Numbered from the stretch's first letter, positions 13,523 through 25,440 are shown. The stretch is DNA of 64,000 nucleotides from Diphasiastrum complanatum (GCA_029204225.1 CM055108.1:16956222-17020221), one strand, 5' to 3'. Notes: generated by a model not told the origin, from the letters alone. Translations and numbers: made by a program.

Positions 13523-15576
13523 TGATGACAATCGATCGTGGACATGAAAAAAATTCAGATGGATTTCAGATATGGTTGCTGGTCACTGCCAGCTATATCA
13601 TTCCTACAGTCCTCTAGAATGTAGACAGACACTACTGATCTACATTTTAGTTAACACAACATTCAACAAAATTCAAACCAAGGTGCGGAATTAAATAAAC
13701 AAGAGAATCAGACACACAAATGGCAGTAGACCAATTTACATTCAAGATCAAACAAGATAAGAGTGATATTTGCGCAACGGCCACAAAATCATCTATTGAT
13801 TTTTTTGATTCTTCAAGCACTGCATGCAGATCCACGTAGTGCGTTGGCATGAGAGAAATACAGTTCTCTCACAAATTTGTGTCTTGCTTACTAGAGGACT
13901 TGTGGATTTATAGATCCTATGCAAAATTGTCTCGCACACGGGCGGACTCGTATTCAGTATTTTCTCACTCCTACTTCTTGCTCATATCTATCAATACTAC
14001 TGATAGAATGGCTTACGTGATACTACACCTACCCTCTGTTATAGCATCTTAATCGCTAGTTTACATAATCTTTTTCTCAATAAGAGGTTGTAACATTGCT
14101 ACGATAATTTTTGCAGTCTAGATTTCCAAAACTCTACTCTTGTTTCTTGATAGTAGCTATATGGGTTTCTCATGTCTAGTTGGTAGTATATAACTTGCAT
14201 ATAGATTGTAGACTTAGAAATGGCATTAATATGCTTGTAGAAACTCGTGGCATTCACATGCATTTATTGTAAGTGATCCATAGTGATATGAAATGGACAC
14301 ATGCATGATGATTTGTACAATTCTAGCTAGAAAAATGCCACTGGTAAAAGCAGGTAGAAATGCATGCATGAGGTCTGACAAATGTCACTTAGACTCTAGT
14401 TTTCACTTTAGATGTGATTGAAAGGTGGGTGGATGTGGTCTCACCTCGAGCTATCTCAAACTCCATAAATATGTGTAGCTATTCACATAATCTCTGGTGA
14501 AGAACCAAAGCTTTGTAGCTATTTAGTAAGCAACCTTTTCATGCAAAGAAAGTTTCCTAACAAGGAATGGAAGGTATACATATAAAGTGTCAATGTAGCA
14601 ATTACCAAACTGTCATTTGTGAAGCACTAGAGCTGCTAACATCTGTTGAAAGCTAATGATGATTGTCGTTTTTCCAGCGCATTATCACAATACATCTAAC
14701 ACATGAAGTTATTAGCTATAATTCATCATGTAAATGTGCAGATAGTGTGGGTTATCAGCGCTTTTTCCATCTATCAGCATTATACTGCCATAAAAGATTA
14801 CATGCGGTTTGCTACCAAACAAGGTTTATTTAACAACAACCATCATTGGTCAGAAAAGGTGAAAAAGACTATCACTTGATGGACCTTTGTCCTTGATCAA
14901 TGCTAATCAAAAAACATTGAAAAAACATTATCAATATATGAGCCATTACTAGCGATCAACAACAGCTTTCCACAATCTAGCAAGACCAATCATTACTTTC
15001 TCTAAGAAAGATCATATGAAGCGCAGTAGTAGAAGTGCAATGAGCATTGGTTGTTCAAGTTTTAGATGTACAAAGCATGAGTAATATGCATACCTGCGAT
15101 TGCTTTTGCTTACTAGCATTAGACTTCTTCATAGTATATCATGCATCAACCAGAAGGCATATAGTCACGTTGTATAACTTGTAGATTAGAGTGATTAAAC
15201 ATCTACAACTAATCACGAATTACAAGAGTGGCTGATTAGCCATGACCTAGAATGTATCTGCTGATGTCATGATATCAGATCAGATGTCTATACTTCTTTG
15301 TACTTGCATGATCTTGCTGGTCCTTTTTGGAGCTTGGGGGTTGAAGAAGACGTCGCAACGATTTTCGTGTCTTTTGACTTTCACATCATCTAACTTTCTC
15401 CCCCTGTACCACAAAAAATTCTCTCTCATGAATTTTCGCGTTTGTGTCTTTTTCGTCAGGGTGTTCACGAACATTTTTGCTTCGTGTCTTTTGACTTTTG
15501 TGTTCGTGAACATTTTCGTCAGAGTGAGGGCTGAAAGCTAGCAAAGCTTTGGTAACAGAAACATTATGTTTCTTCA
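13523..15576 (-). repeat. E4 3' LTR, enlarged by an insertion
   Basis: On the minus strand it starts TGAAGAAACATAATG after a purine tract (15,577-15,590). Its left part (13,523-13,982) matches the 5' LTR at 28,338 onward. The right part (15,106-15,576) matches the E5 LTR (about 16,600-17,126). Without the insert the LTR would be about 0.93 kb. Confidence 0.75.
13983..15105. mobile_element. Unknown 1.12-kb insertion in the E4 LTR
   Basis: This stretch is absent from the E4 5' LTR. It is flanked by TTGCT at 13,978-13,982 and 15,106-15,110, where the 5' LTR has TTGCT once (28,785 region), consistent with a 5-bp target duplication. I see no terminal inverted repeat, no TG..CA ends, no poly(A) and no coding capacity. 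The class of the insert is unknown. Confidence 0.55.
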
Positions 15577-16000
15577 GCTCCCATTCAAAGCATGATATCT
15601 TGATGACTCCAAGAATGCTCCTCTGTCTCAAAAGTCCTTTGTCTAGGGCCTTTGTGAAAATGTCAGCAACCATGTCTTTTGTTCCAATGAAGGTGGTCTG
15701 CAACATCTTCTTGCCAATCAGATCCCTGATCAAGTGGTACTTGATTGCAATATGTTTTGTCCTTGAGTGAATAACAAGGTCTTTCATCAGATTGTATTGC
15801 AGATGCAAGACCAGAGGCTCGTACTTTGTTTCGCCCAATTTGTCCAGGGATTCTTTGAGCCAAGTTATTTCATTGGCCATCTTTGCTGATGCAACGTACT
15901 ATACTTCGCAGGATGATTGAGCCACAATGGTCTGTCTCTTGCTGACCTAAAAAATTGCCGCTTCTGATGCGATGGTGCATCCTCTTGAGATGCTTTTACA
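15577..16000 (-). pseudogene. E4 RNase H fragment
   Basis: Minus-strand Copia RNase H in one frame with two in-frame TAG stops (near 15,950 and 15,910). Blocks include S-I-S-R-G-C-T, Q-S-S-C-E, the S-R-T-K-H-I-A-I-K-Y-H block and D-I-F-T-K-A-L-D-K-G near the C-terminus. It breaks off at 16,000, exactly where the E5 LTR begins. Confidence 0.75.
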
Positions 16001-17126
16001 TGTTGGAAGTGTGAGGGTGATAAATGTGATATGCTCTGCATGGCATTGAAGAAAGTGTGAATGAATCAAGATCGTAGTCACGAAGCTTTTGCAAAGGAAC
16101 CATGACTCTCTTGCCCTCAGATGGAGTTAAGATGCGATCGCTGGACACTGCCAACTGAATCACTCCTATCGTCCTTCAGACTGTAGTCAGACACTATTGA
16201 TCTACGTTTATAAAATTAATGCAGCATTCAACATAGTTTCAACCAAGGTGCGGAATTCAAATGAATAAGAAAACTTAGACACACGAATAAACAGCAGACG
16301 CATTTGCATTCGAGATCAGACATAGCAAGAAAACCATCTATATTAATCTTTCTCTGATTTTTTCAAGCACTGCATACAAATCCATGTAGTGCGGTGGCGT
16401 GGGAGAAACACAGTTCTCTCACGAGCAATCATCTTGCTTTACTAGCGGACAGTTGGATCTACAGATCCTAGACAGAATTGTCTTCGCACGTAGGTGGACA
16501 TGTATTCTGTATTTTTCTTGATTGCTTACTTGCATCAGACTACTACATTACAGTGTATGTTTACTCTGTTGATCTATATGTCAAATAACATCCAGTAAGT
16601 ATAGTCACTCTATGTAAATCTAAGATTAGAGTAATTAAGCATCTACAACTAATCAAGAAAATACAAGAGTGGCAAATTAGCCACGACCTAAAATGTATTT
16701 GTTGACGTCATGCCATCAGATCAGATATCTATACTTCTGAGTACTTGCATGATCTCGCTGGTACTCTCTAGAGGGTGGAGGGCAGGAGAAGGTTTCGTTT
16801 TGGTCATTTGCTTCTTTCGTACTGGATCGCAAAAGACTCTCGTTTGTGAATCTTTCGTGTTTGCAAACCATTCGTCTTTGTTTGCTTTGACTTTCGAGTT
16901 CGCAAACCATTCATCTTTGTCTGCTTTGTCTTTCAAGTTTTGAACTGTTCTCTTTGTTTTTTTTTACTTTCGAGTTCCGAACCGTTCTCTTTGTTTTCTT
17001 TGACTTTCGAGTTCGTGAAACTTTTTGTGCTTCGTGTCTCCTGACTTTCATGTTCACGAACATCTTCGTCAAGCTGAGGGCTGAAAGCCAGCAAGGCTTT
17101 GTAGTTAGAAACATTTTGATTCTTCA
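16001..17126 (-). repeat. E5 3' LTR with internal tandem repeats
   Basis: It begins TGTTGGAAGTG on the plus strand and ends ATTCTTCA against the purine tract. Its left 280 bp match 21,485-21,760. Within 16,850-17,020 there are four or five imperfect copies of a 38-45-bp unit (CTTTGACTTTCGAGTTCG core). Confidence 0.8.
16850..17020 (-). repeat. Imperfect tandem repeats in the E5 LTR U3
   Basis: Repeated CTTTCGAGTTCG...TTCTCTTTGTTT units of about 40 bp. The position near the start of the LTR (U3 on the minus strand) fits an enhancer array, but that role is inferred. Confidence 0.6.
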
Positions 17127-18967
17127 ACTCCCTCTCAAAGCATGATAGCTTTACAATCCCAAGACTGCTCCTCTGTCTTTCGTGTCCTTTGTCTAGGGCT
17201 TTAGTGAAGCTGTCAGCAACCATGTCTTTCGTTCCGATGAAGGTGGTCTGCAGCATCTTCCTTTCAATTAGATCCTTGATCAAGTGGTACTTGATCACAA
17301 TGTGCTTCGTTTTGGAATGGAACATGGGATCTTTCGTCAGGTGTATTGCAGAGGTGTTGTCCATCTGCAAGACCAGGGGCTCATTTCTTGTTTCGCCCAA
17401 TTTGTCCAGGAACTGCCTTAGCCAGATTATTTCGTTGGCCATCTTTGCTGCTGCAACATATTCTGCTTCGTAGGATGACTAGGCTACAACGGTCTGCTTC
17501 TTGCTGACCTAGAGAACTGCTGCTTCTGATGCGATGGTGCATCCTCCTGAGACGCTTTTACTCTCATCTTTGAGAGATGCCCAGCTAGCACGCTGTAGGA
17601 AAATATCCTGAAAATTGCATCACGACAATAACACAAGCCGTAATCTCTCATTAATTGAAGATATTGCAAAATGAATTTTGCAATCTTCCAATGTGTCGAG
17701 CCTGGATTCGTGTAGAATTGGCTCATCCTAAATACTCCATAAGCAATATCAGGATGTGTGTTGTCTGCAAGGTACATCAGTGATCCGATCAGCTTCCTGT
17801 AACAGTGTGAGCTGCATTTGTTCTCTCTCTTCTTCAGTCCTTGGACAGTCATCGCTTGTCAACACCATCCCTACGAGCATTGGAGTGTTCGCACCTTTGC
17901 AATTCAGCATCCCAAAGTCCACTAGAATCTTCTGGGTGTATCTGGACTAGTGAAGGTATAACTTACCTCCCTCATAGTCCCTTTCAATTTGTAAGCCTAG
18001 GTAACACCTGGCTTCTTCCAGATCCACTATCTCGAAATGTTTCGAGATGTCTGCCTTTACTTCAGCAATTAGCTGCTCACTCCTGCAAAGTATCAAAGTG
18101 TCGTCCACATATACAGCCACTATGATGATCTGTCCATCTGTAACTCTGATATATACATTAGTATCAGCCAACAGAGGCTTGAATCCAAATGATTTTCAGG
18201 GCTTGATCTTTCTTCTTGTACCATTGTCGGGCTTATTGTTTCAGACCGTAGATGTTTCTATGCATTCTGCATGCATACTCAGGAAGTGAATTCAAGACGT
18301 ATCATGGGGGTTGATCCATGTAGACCTCTTCATCTAATTCGCCATGCAAGAAGACTGTCTTCTCATCCACAATGTGGATCCTGAGGTCGTAAGCTGCTGC
18401 ATATGCAAATAACAGACGTAGGGACGAATGTTTGATGACACGAGAGAAGGATTCTGAGTAGTCAATACCATATCTCTGAAAAACCTTTCACTACCAATCT
18501 TGTCTTGTATTTCGTGATGTTCCCATCTGGTCCGTATTTGAGCTTGAAAACCCACCTACATTTGGTCCGTATTTGAGCTTGAAAACCCACCTACATTTGA
18601 CAGTCTTGCGCTTATGTGGTAGTGGCTCCAACGTCCATACCTGGTTCTTCCTCATGGACTCCATCTCTTCGTTCATGGCTTGGATCCATTTGTCCTTCTC
18701 TGGACTGTCAATTGCTTCCTCGAAAGTCTGTGGTTTGCCACTGAATCTGCAAAACTCTTCTGATGTGGAAGCTGAGTTGCCTGGCACATATCTTGCTGGC
18801 GCTCTTCGCGGTCTTGTCGACCTCTTGGGAGATCCTCCTGGGACAACTAAGTCTTTGCCTTTATCTTTGCCTTTGTCTGTTCTACTCAGTAAGGAACCAT
18901 CTTCGTTTACAAGAACTGCGGCGGCAAGTTGCCTCTCGAATCTTTCTTTGTCAGATTCATCATTCAA
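17127..18967 (-). pseudogene. E5 RT and RNase H remnant
   Basis: Reading down the minus strand: RT N-terminal half (18,967-18,334) with W-I-Q-A-M-N-E-E-M and C-R-W-V-F-K-L-K; the palm with Y-V-D-D-T-L-I-L (18,171-17,947); the S-L-M-Y-L-A-D-N-T-H-P-D thumb block (17,852-17,484); and RNase H (17,442-17,130) with Q-M-D-N-T-S-A-I-H and S-F-T-K-A-L-D-K-G. Frameshifts separate the pieces. A 36-bp tandem duplication (about 18,530-18,601) is one of the lesions. Not functional. Confidence 0.8.
18530..18601 (-). repeat. 36-bp tandem duplication in the E5 RT
   Basis: TGGTCCGTATTTGAGCTTG and its continuation to CTACATTT occurs twice back to back. Being 36 bp it keeps frame, but it duplicates 12 codons of the RT fingers. 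Confidence 0.85.
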
Positions 18968-19042
18968 ATGGGAGACGACTCAAAAATCTTCGTTTTTCTT
19001 GTCGTCCTCTGCTCTCTCTGTCATTGGTGGCAAGTCATAGTA

Positions 19043-19960
19043 CTATCTCTCCAGAACTTTGTAGCTGATAGGACCGTCATTGGCCATTGTCCTGCTCTCA
19101 TCGAATTTGACATCTCTCATTGTTTTCACAGTGTTCGTGTCTGGCATGTAGAATCTGTAGTATGACAAATTGTTGTCATAACCTACCAGAAATCCCTGCT
19201 CGGCTTTCTCATCAAGCTTCTTTCGAAGCTTATCAGAAATATGTGCATAAGCTGCACAGTCAAAGATTCTGATGTGAGACAGATTGGGTTTTCTACCCCA
19301 CCATAGCTCATGTGGTGTTGTGTGAGGGACACCAAGCTTGCCTATTCTATTCTGGATGTATGCGACTGTAGCTACTGCTTCAGCCCACAGTGCTCTTGGA
19401 GCCTTCGAGTAGGCCATCATGCATCTGGCTGCTTCCATCAGGTTCCTATTCTTTCATTTAGCAACACCATTGTGCTGCAGTGTGTAGGCTGCAGTTCTTC
19501 TGTGAATGATGCCACGATCATTGCAAAAGTGAGTGAAGCGATTCGAGATGTATTCGCCACCTCGATCTATTTTGATCTGCTTCACTTTGCTACATGTACA
19601 TCTCTCAGTCCAATTCACATATTCTATGAGTTTATCAAGTGCTTCAGGTTTATTTTGAATAAAATACACTCTGGCAAATTTGTTATAATCATCAATGAAG
19701 GTTATATAATATTTTGAACCTCCTACTGAGATCACGTTGAATGGTCCACAGATGTTGTAATGCACTAGCTCCAGAATCTTAGTCGTTCTGTAGGAGTCTT
19801 TGACGAATGGTGTGCGTGACATCTTTCCCTTTAAACGTGCATCATAGGTGGTCGAACTGGTTGTATTCGAGATGCTGACTCCTGTTATTGTTCCATGATG
19901 GCTTGTTCGGTAAAGTGCCATTGAGTTCATGTGGCAGAGTCTCTTGTGCCACGGAGTGTC
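19043..19960 (-). pseudogene. E5 integrase remnant
   Basis: Integrase core in two pieces (19,930-19,454 and 19,438-19,043) separated by a break at 19,440-19,453. Of the D,D35E triad, the first Asp is replaced (H-Y-N-I-C-G-P), the second is present (D-R-G-G-E-Y) and the Glu is replaced (N-G-V-A-K). The post-core part has P-H-E-L-W-W-G-R-K-P-N and V-K-T-M-R-D-V-K-F-D-E. Integration activity would be abolished. Confidence 0.8.
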
Positions 19961-20302
19961 TAGCTAGTCATCATGAGTCTGATGCACTTGATCTGTAGGT
20001 AGGCATAGCTTTAGATGATATAGGTTTCTTTTCCTTCTGCCTTGAGCGATCAAAGTACTGGTACTGGCATCAATCACATTGCATGCTTCATCAGAAAATG
20101 TCACACGCATCCCTGCATCTGCTATTCTTGCTACAGAGAGCAAATTTTGTTATAGAGTAGGCACAAACAGAACATCTTCAAGTCGTTTGTCTCTGCTGTT
20201 GGTGTTGAGCCATAGTGAACCAATACCGTTTACTTGATGTCTAGATCCATTTCCAAGAACTATGAATCTTGAGGGATCTGCACTTCTGAAATTAGACATT
20301 AT

Positions 20303-21367
20303 TCATCTTGATGTCACAAAGCGTGAGGTGGCTCCTGAGTCTAGAATCACCTCATGAGTGTCAGATGTTGATGCTGCACACATGTCTTCACAGATATAGG
20401 CGGTTGAACAGTTTCTGTTCGTTCTTTGTTTGCCCATTTTTGAGCTCTCGGGCTCCTCGACATAGGATGAACTATTGTTGTTCTCTTGTTTGTTCTGTGC
20501 TGATTTGTTTCTCGAGTTCTGGCGGCAATCCATGGCTGCGTTACCCTTCTTATGGCAATGGATACACTCAATCTTGGGATTGAGTTAGCATGTATCTACT
20601 GTATGCCCGTCTCTTCTGCATCTCACACAAGTCTTCTTGTCTGCACCTTGTTGTTTCGACCTCCCTTTGCTCCTCCAGTTGCTCTTGCTGGTCCCCTCCG
20701 CTTGCTGGTCATGATCTTGCCTCTGATTTGACTCTCTCTTAGGCTTAAACTACTTCTTGGATTTTTCTTTGTTGTTGCAGAGAGCCTAGTGAGGACCATC
20801 TTTGTGAGCAAGATGTTCTCTGGCCTTGACTTCCTCTCAAATCTCGACAATCACCTTTTCGAGGTTCATGGCGGGATCTTTTGTGAGTACGGATCTTGTC
20901 ATCTGGAATGATCTAGGTAAGGCTCTCAACAGGTACATGAGCTGCTTCTCAGCCGACACAACGTTCTTTGCTCTAGAGTTATGTAGTGACAGAAACAGAT
21001 CCTTCATCTTTCTTATGAAAGAAGTGAGGTCTTTTCCATCCCACTGCAAATTCGTCACCTGATCTTCTAGCATCATGATTTGACTTCTTGATTTCGTCTG
21101 AAATTTGGTGAGTAATGCATCCCACACCTCCTTAGCTTTGGAGAGTGTAGCCAGGTCAAGTGCAAGACTATCTTTGATGGAAGATGATAGCAAGGCTATT
21201 GCCTTGTCATTTTTTCCCTCCATTCACGTAGCTCCTATCCTGTTGTCGTAGTCATTTCTTCTGTGCCATCCACCGAGGGGAATAGTCCTTTGCCCTTGAG
21301 TATCAGTGATGTCTTAAAGATCAAGTATTGTGCAGATCTTGCTCTGCATGCTGCTGATTGAATCCAT
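20303..21367 (-). pseudogene. E5 gag and protease remnant
   Basis: Gag starts at an ATG at 21,367-21,365 and soon meets a stop; 21,223-20,837 is an open gag core. Next come a basic region and two zinc knuckles around 20,640-20,530. The first, C-V-R-C-R-R-D-G-H-T-V-D-T-C, is intact. The second has Asn in place of its His (C-I-H-C-H-K-K-G-N). The protease active site D-S-G-A-T-S is present near 20,335. Frame changes at about 20,840 and between the knuckles, plus a TAG after knuckle 1, inactivate it. Confidence 0.78.
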
Positions 21368-21471
21368 TGTTTCTTGGAGTCTGTTCTCTTGTTGATGGGT
21401 GTTTGTTTGAATGCCTGGCCTCCTGGATCTGCTAGCTTCTGCGACTATGTCAGAATATGACAGGACGATCG

Positions 21472-21483
21472 GATCTGATACCA
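21472..21483 (-). promoter_or_regulatory. E5 primer binding site (tRNA-iMet type)
   Basis: GATCTGATACCA next to the 5' LTR; its reverse complement, TGGTATCAGATC, matches the plant Copia PBS except at one position. Confidence 0.75.
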
Positions 21484-21484
21484 C

Positions 21485-21760
21485 TATTGGAAGTGTGAGG
21501 GTGATAAGTGTGATATGCTCTGCATGCCATTGAAGAAAGTGTGAATGAATCAGAATTGCAATCGCGAAGCTTTCATGAAGGAACCATGACTCTCTTGCCC
21601 TCGGATGGAGTTTAGATGCGATCGCTAGACACTGCCAACTGAATCATTCCTGCAGTCCTCCAGAGTGTAGTCAGGCACTACTGATCTACATTTATAAAAT
21701 TAATGCATCATTCAACATAGTTTCAACCAAGGTGCGGAATTCAAATGAACAAGAAAACAT
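21485..21760 (-). repeat. E5 5' LTR, truncated
   Basis: It matches the first 280 bp of 16,001-17,126 and then stops within AAGAAAAC. The retained part is the R/U5 side, so the promoter side is lost and E5 cannot be transcribed from its own LTR. Confidence 0.8.
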
Positions 21761-23520
21761 AAGCGAACCTATCAGCTTCCTATAAGGTGTGAGCTACATT
21801 TGTTCTCTCTCGTCTTTAGTCCTCGAACAATCATCGTTTGTCAGCATCATTCTTGCGAGCATTGGAGTATTTGCTCATTTGCAATTCAACATCCCAAAAT
21901 CCTTTAGGATTTTCTAGGTGTATCTAGACAATGAAAGTACAACTTACCTCCCTCATAGTCCCTATCAATTTGCAAGCCAAGGTAATACCTGGCTTCTCTC
22001 AGATCCACAATCTCGAAATGTTTCGAGATGTCTTCCTTCACTTCAGCAATCAGCTTCTCACTCTTGCAGAGTATCAGAGTGTCGTCCACATATACAACCA
22101 CAATAATGATCTGCCCAATCTGTGACTCTGACATATACATTGGAATCAACCATTAGTGGCTTGATTCCTAATGATGTCAGGGCTTGATCCTTCTTTTTGT
22201 ACCATTGTCGAGCTAACTATTTCAGACCGTAGATACTTCTATGCATTTTGCATGCATAATCAGGAAGTGAATTTGAGACATATCCTGGGGGTTGATCCAT
22301 GTAGACTTCTTCGTCTAACTCACCATGCAAGAAGGTTGTCTTCTCGTCTACAATGTGGATCCTGAGGTCATAAGCAGCTGCATATGCAAATAAAAAATGT
22401 AGGGTCGAATGTTTGACGACAAGAGAAAAGATTTCAGAGTAGTCAATACCATATCTCTGAGAAAATCCCTTTGCTACCAATCTTGCCTTGTATTTTGAGA
22501 CATTCCCATCTGGTCCATACTTGAGCTTGAGAACCCATTTGCATTTGACAGTCTTGTGCTTATGTGATAATGGCTGCAACGTCCATACTTGGTTCTTCCT
22601 CATGGATTCCATCTCTTTGTTCATGGCTTGGATCCATTTGTCCTTCTCTGAACATATTGCTTCATCAAAACTTTGTGGTTCGCCACTAAATCCATAGAAC
22701 TCTTTTGATGTAGAAGTAGAGCTGTCTGGCACGTATCTTGCTGGTGATCTTCGTGGTCTTGTCAACCTTCTAGGAGATCCTCCTGGGACAACAATGCCTT
22801 TGTCTTTTTCTACTCTGCTAGGTCTAGAACCATCTTGGTTTACATGTATTGTAGCAAAAGGCTGCCTCTCGAATCTTTCGTCTTCTGATTCCTCACTCAA
22901 ATGTGAAGCGACTCGAAAATCTTTGTTTTCATGTTCATATTCTGCTCCCTCTGTCACTAGTGGCAAATCATAGTACTGTTTTTCTAGGACTTCATAGCTG
23001 ACAGGATCGTCATTGGCCATTGTCCTGCTCTCATCAAATCTGACATCTCTCATTGTCTTCACAATGTTCGTGTTTGGCATGTAGACTCTGTAGTATGACA
23101 AATTGTTGTCATAACCTACCAGAAATCCCTATTTAGCTTTCTCATCAAGCCTTCTTCGAAGCTTATCAGGAATATATGCATAAGCTGCGCAGCCAAAGAT
23201 TCTGATGTGAGACAAATCGGGCTTTCTACCCCACCATAATTTGTGTGGTATCATGTGAGGAACACCAGACTTCCCTGTCCCGTTCTAGATGTATGCAGTT
23301 GCAGCTACTACTTCAGCCCACAATACCTTTGGAGCTTTCAAGTAGGCCATCATGCATCTGGCAGCTTCCATCAGGGTCCTATTCTTCCTCTCTACAACAC
23401 CGTTGTGCTTTGGTGTGTAGGCTGTAGTCCTTCTGTAAATGATGCCATGATCATTGCAGAAGTCAGTGAAGCAATTCGAGATGTATTCGTCACCTCAATC
23501 TGTCTTGATCTATCTTGATC
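21761..23520 (-). pseudogene. E4 RT and integrase C-terminal part
   Basis: The longest open piece is 23,101-22,217 (294 codons): the post-integrase block (T-M-R-D-V-R-F-D-E), a basic/proline linker, then RT fingers (C-K-W-V-L-K-L-K-Y and G-I-D-Y-S-E-I-F) to S-I-Y-G-L-K. The palm with Y-V-D-D-T-L-I-L lies at 22,149-21,904. Integrase residues continue upstream to 23,520, with Q-H-N-G-style and Y-I-Q-N-like blocks broken by stops. The integrase is interrupted at 23,525 by E6 and resumes at 27,360. Confidence 0.78.
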
Positions 23521-23525
23521 TAAAT
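23521..23525. repeat. Target site duplication of E6, left copy
   Basis: TAAAT immediately before the E6 LTR; the identical TAAAT follows the other LTR at 27,355-27,359. E4 integrase homology continues across the two copies. Confidence 0.85.
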
Positions 23526-24352
23526 TGTTGAATTTCACATGTGTGGATTATCCACTACATGTACTTGTGATCTCCTAAGGTGTGTAGATGCACCAAGATC
23601 AAGACTAGATTGAGATTCAAGATCTATCTTTGATTCTATGGCAAAAACACACTACTACATGCATTCAATCACTTCCAACTCTCACTCACACGTGTGGGAA
23701 GTGTTCCAAAAGTATTCTAAGTAAAAACAAGCTACTTTTCTCGGATAGAGAGAGAAAAATCATCATGAGCTCTCGGGTAGAGAGAGAAAGCTAGAAATTC
23801 AATGACACTCAAAATCCACTCAATCTCAAAATCAATTAGATCCAAAATGAGGAGTACAATGATACTAGTAGATTCATGAGCTACCACTATGCTTAACTAC
23901 AATTGGATCACACTTTGCCACCTCTTAATCCTATTGGACCATTGATCCATGCACCTCTAAATTCTATTGGACTATATTCAAGCACACCTCAAATTCCTAT
24001 TGGACCACACATGGTTCCACCTCTAAATCCTATTGGACCTCTTAAACTTCATCAAACAAAAGCATTACACTTGTCTACACTCTAATTGGCACAAGTTTGG
24101 CCTCCTACTCTATTTTGGCTCAATAGTGGCATTACAAGTGGAAATGGATAATTTGCCATCTATGCCAAATTTGACCCTATCAACATCCTACACCTAAATG
24201 CTTGACTATGAAATTCTATGAGACCCCTATATCAAACATTTTTATTTGCTTTACAATTCTCCACGCGTGGGAACATCCTCCACACGTGTGAGATTCACTT
24301 ACAAACTTCTATCATAAAAAATACCAAGCTAGATTTTTGCCAATTTCTCACA
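23526..24352 (-). repeat. E6 3' LTR
   Basis: 827 bp, with TGTTGAATTTCAC at the left end and ATTTCTCACA at the right, followed by the minus-strand purine tract (the complement of 24,353-24,372). It holds a CCAAT-repeat array (23,903-24,085) and two CACACGTGTG palindromes (23,687 and 24,281). Confidence 0.85.
23903..24085 (-). repeat. CCAAT-containing repeat array in the E6 3' LTR
   Basis: Four or five imperfect units of 25-35 bp built around CCTATTGGACC (CCAAT box on the minus strand), each followed by a CACCTCTAAAT-like word. The same array occurs at 26,905-27,087 and in the E7 LTR. The plus-strand Pro-rich ORFs here are by-products. Confidence 0.75.
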
Positions 24353-24478
24353 CTCCTCCTCAAAAAATAGCTTGGAAAGGTACTAGATCACTTGAGAAGT
24401 TTGTAAATCTTTTTGATTGGATCCTTTGGTATGCATAAGAAGTGAAGATCAGCCAAGGGATCCATCATAGCAGCACCC

Positions 24479-25440
24479 TCACCATATCCATGATAAGATC
24501 TCTTTGGTAGAGATCTCTTGCCAATGCCTTTGAAGAGTGCTCCACCAATATGCCACTATGATCATGGGCTTCCTCCATGCTTGATGATGATATTTGCTTT
24601 GGAAGTTCCACTTGCATGATGGATGCACCATAAATAGAGAAATCTGAGGCTTCCTAGCCTCATAAGGATCATGGAGATCAAGATCATAAGATGTGAAATG
24701 ATGATTATCAAGATTATGCTTTCTAGCTTGACTAGTCCACATACAATGAACTATATCCATGATGGATCTAATCTTGATATCAAAGACTATCTTGATCTTT
24801 TTTAGGCTAGTTAATCTCTCAAGGATGTAAGTGTCCACTTTGGATGCTTCACTTAATCTCAAGAGGAGTTTACAATTTGCCTCAAAACATGTGAAAACAT
24901 GATTTTCAAAAAAGTGAGTACCAAGCTCAATCTTGTTCTTACTAGAATCAAGAGCATACATTTGACAATACAATATCTTGCTTTCAAAAAGTATTGGAAA
25001 CACATCTAAGTCAATAATGACAAGAAACATGTTCATACCATAAGCATCATACAAAACTAGTATAGATTTTTTTGAACTTTGAGATCCAAAAAATTCAATG
25101 AAGCAAGATAGCATTTCAAGCAAAGGAAGAGAAGCATATATGAATGTGTTGTAGTAGATACAACATGAAAGATGTCCCTCTTTGCCATGTAAGGTGAGCC
25201 ATAAAGACTTGGCCATGCATCTTGAAAATCTTCTTGAAATCATATGAAGAAGAAACTCCTCCTCACACCTTGGCCCCATCATAACTTGAATACCTTCAAA
25301 AAAGATAACTTGTGATGCTTCTTGAGAAGCCTTGATCTCGGCCACTTCCAAGATTGAATCTTCATGCAATGTGACATCTCTATTCACAATCACTTTTGAA
25401 GTAGAGAGTGTAAAGACACTAAGTATACGGTCTTCTTGAC
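24479..25440 (-). pseudogene. E6 unknown ORF (about 304 codons) fused to an integrase tail
   Basis: The open frame begins with the signature found just after Copia integrase (V-I-V-N-R-D-V-T-L-H-E, about 25,395-25,365) and then runs about 290 residues without any RT motif. I do not recognise this part. It has hydrophobic segments (S-I-L-V-L near residue 110) and alternating polar stretches, and looks like a folded protein rather than a random ORF. Two blocks resemble the C-terminal region of the E9 ORF: a G-x-Q-S-S-x-x-S-I-L-V-L block and an F-T-C...C-K...S-E-A-S-x-x-D-T block. It is frame-shifted relative to gag/protease, so as it stands it would not be made as a fusion. Confidence 0.55.

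Larger units (their letters stand above)
16001..21760 (-). mobile_element. E5: Copia element nested in E4 RNase H
   Basis: Minus-strand Copia with 3' LTR (16,001-17,126), RNase H, RT, integrase, protease, gag, PBS (21,472-21,483) and a truncated 5' LTR (21,485-21,760). At 21,760 the sequence switches abruptly into E4 RT. A deletion has therefore removed most of the 5' LTR and a little of E4, so no target duplication can be checked. It belongs to the same family as E4, with LTRs that differ mainly at their ends. Confidence 0.8.

Noticed and set aside
23903-24085. Plus-strand ORF with P-L-N-P-I-G repeats (also 26,905-27,087)
   Set aside because: By-product of the CCAAT repeat array in the LTR; antisense to the element and too short.
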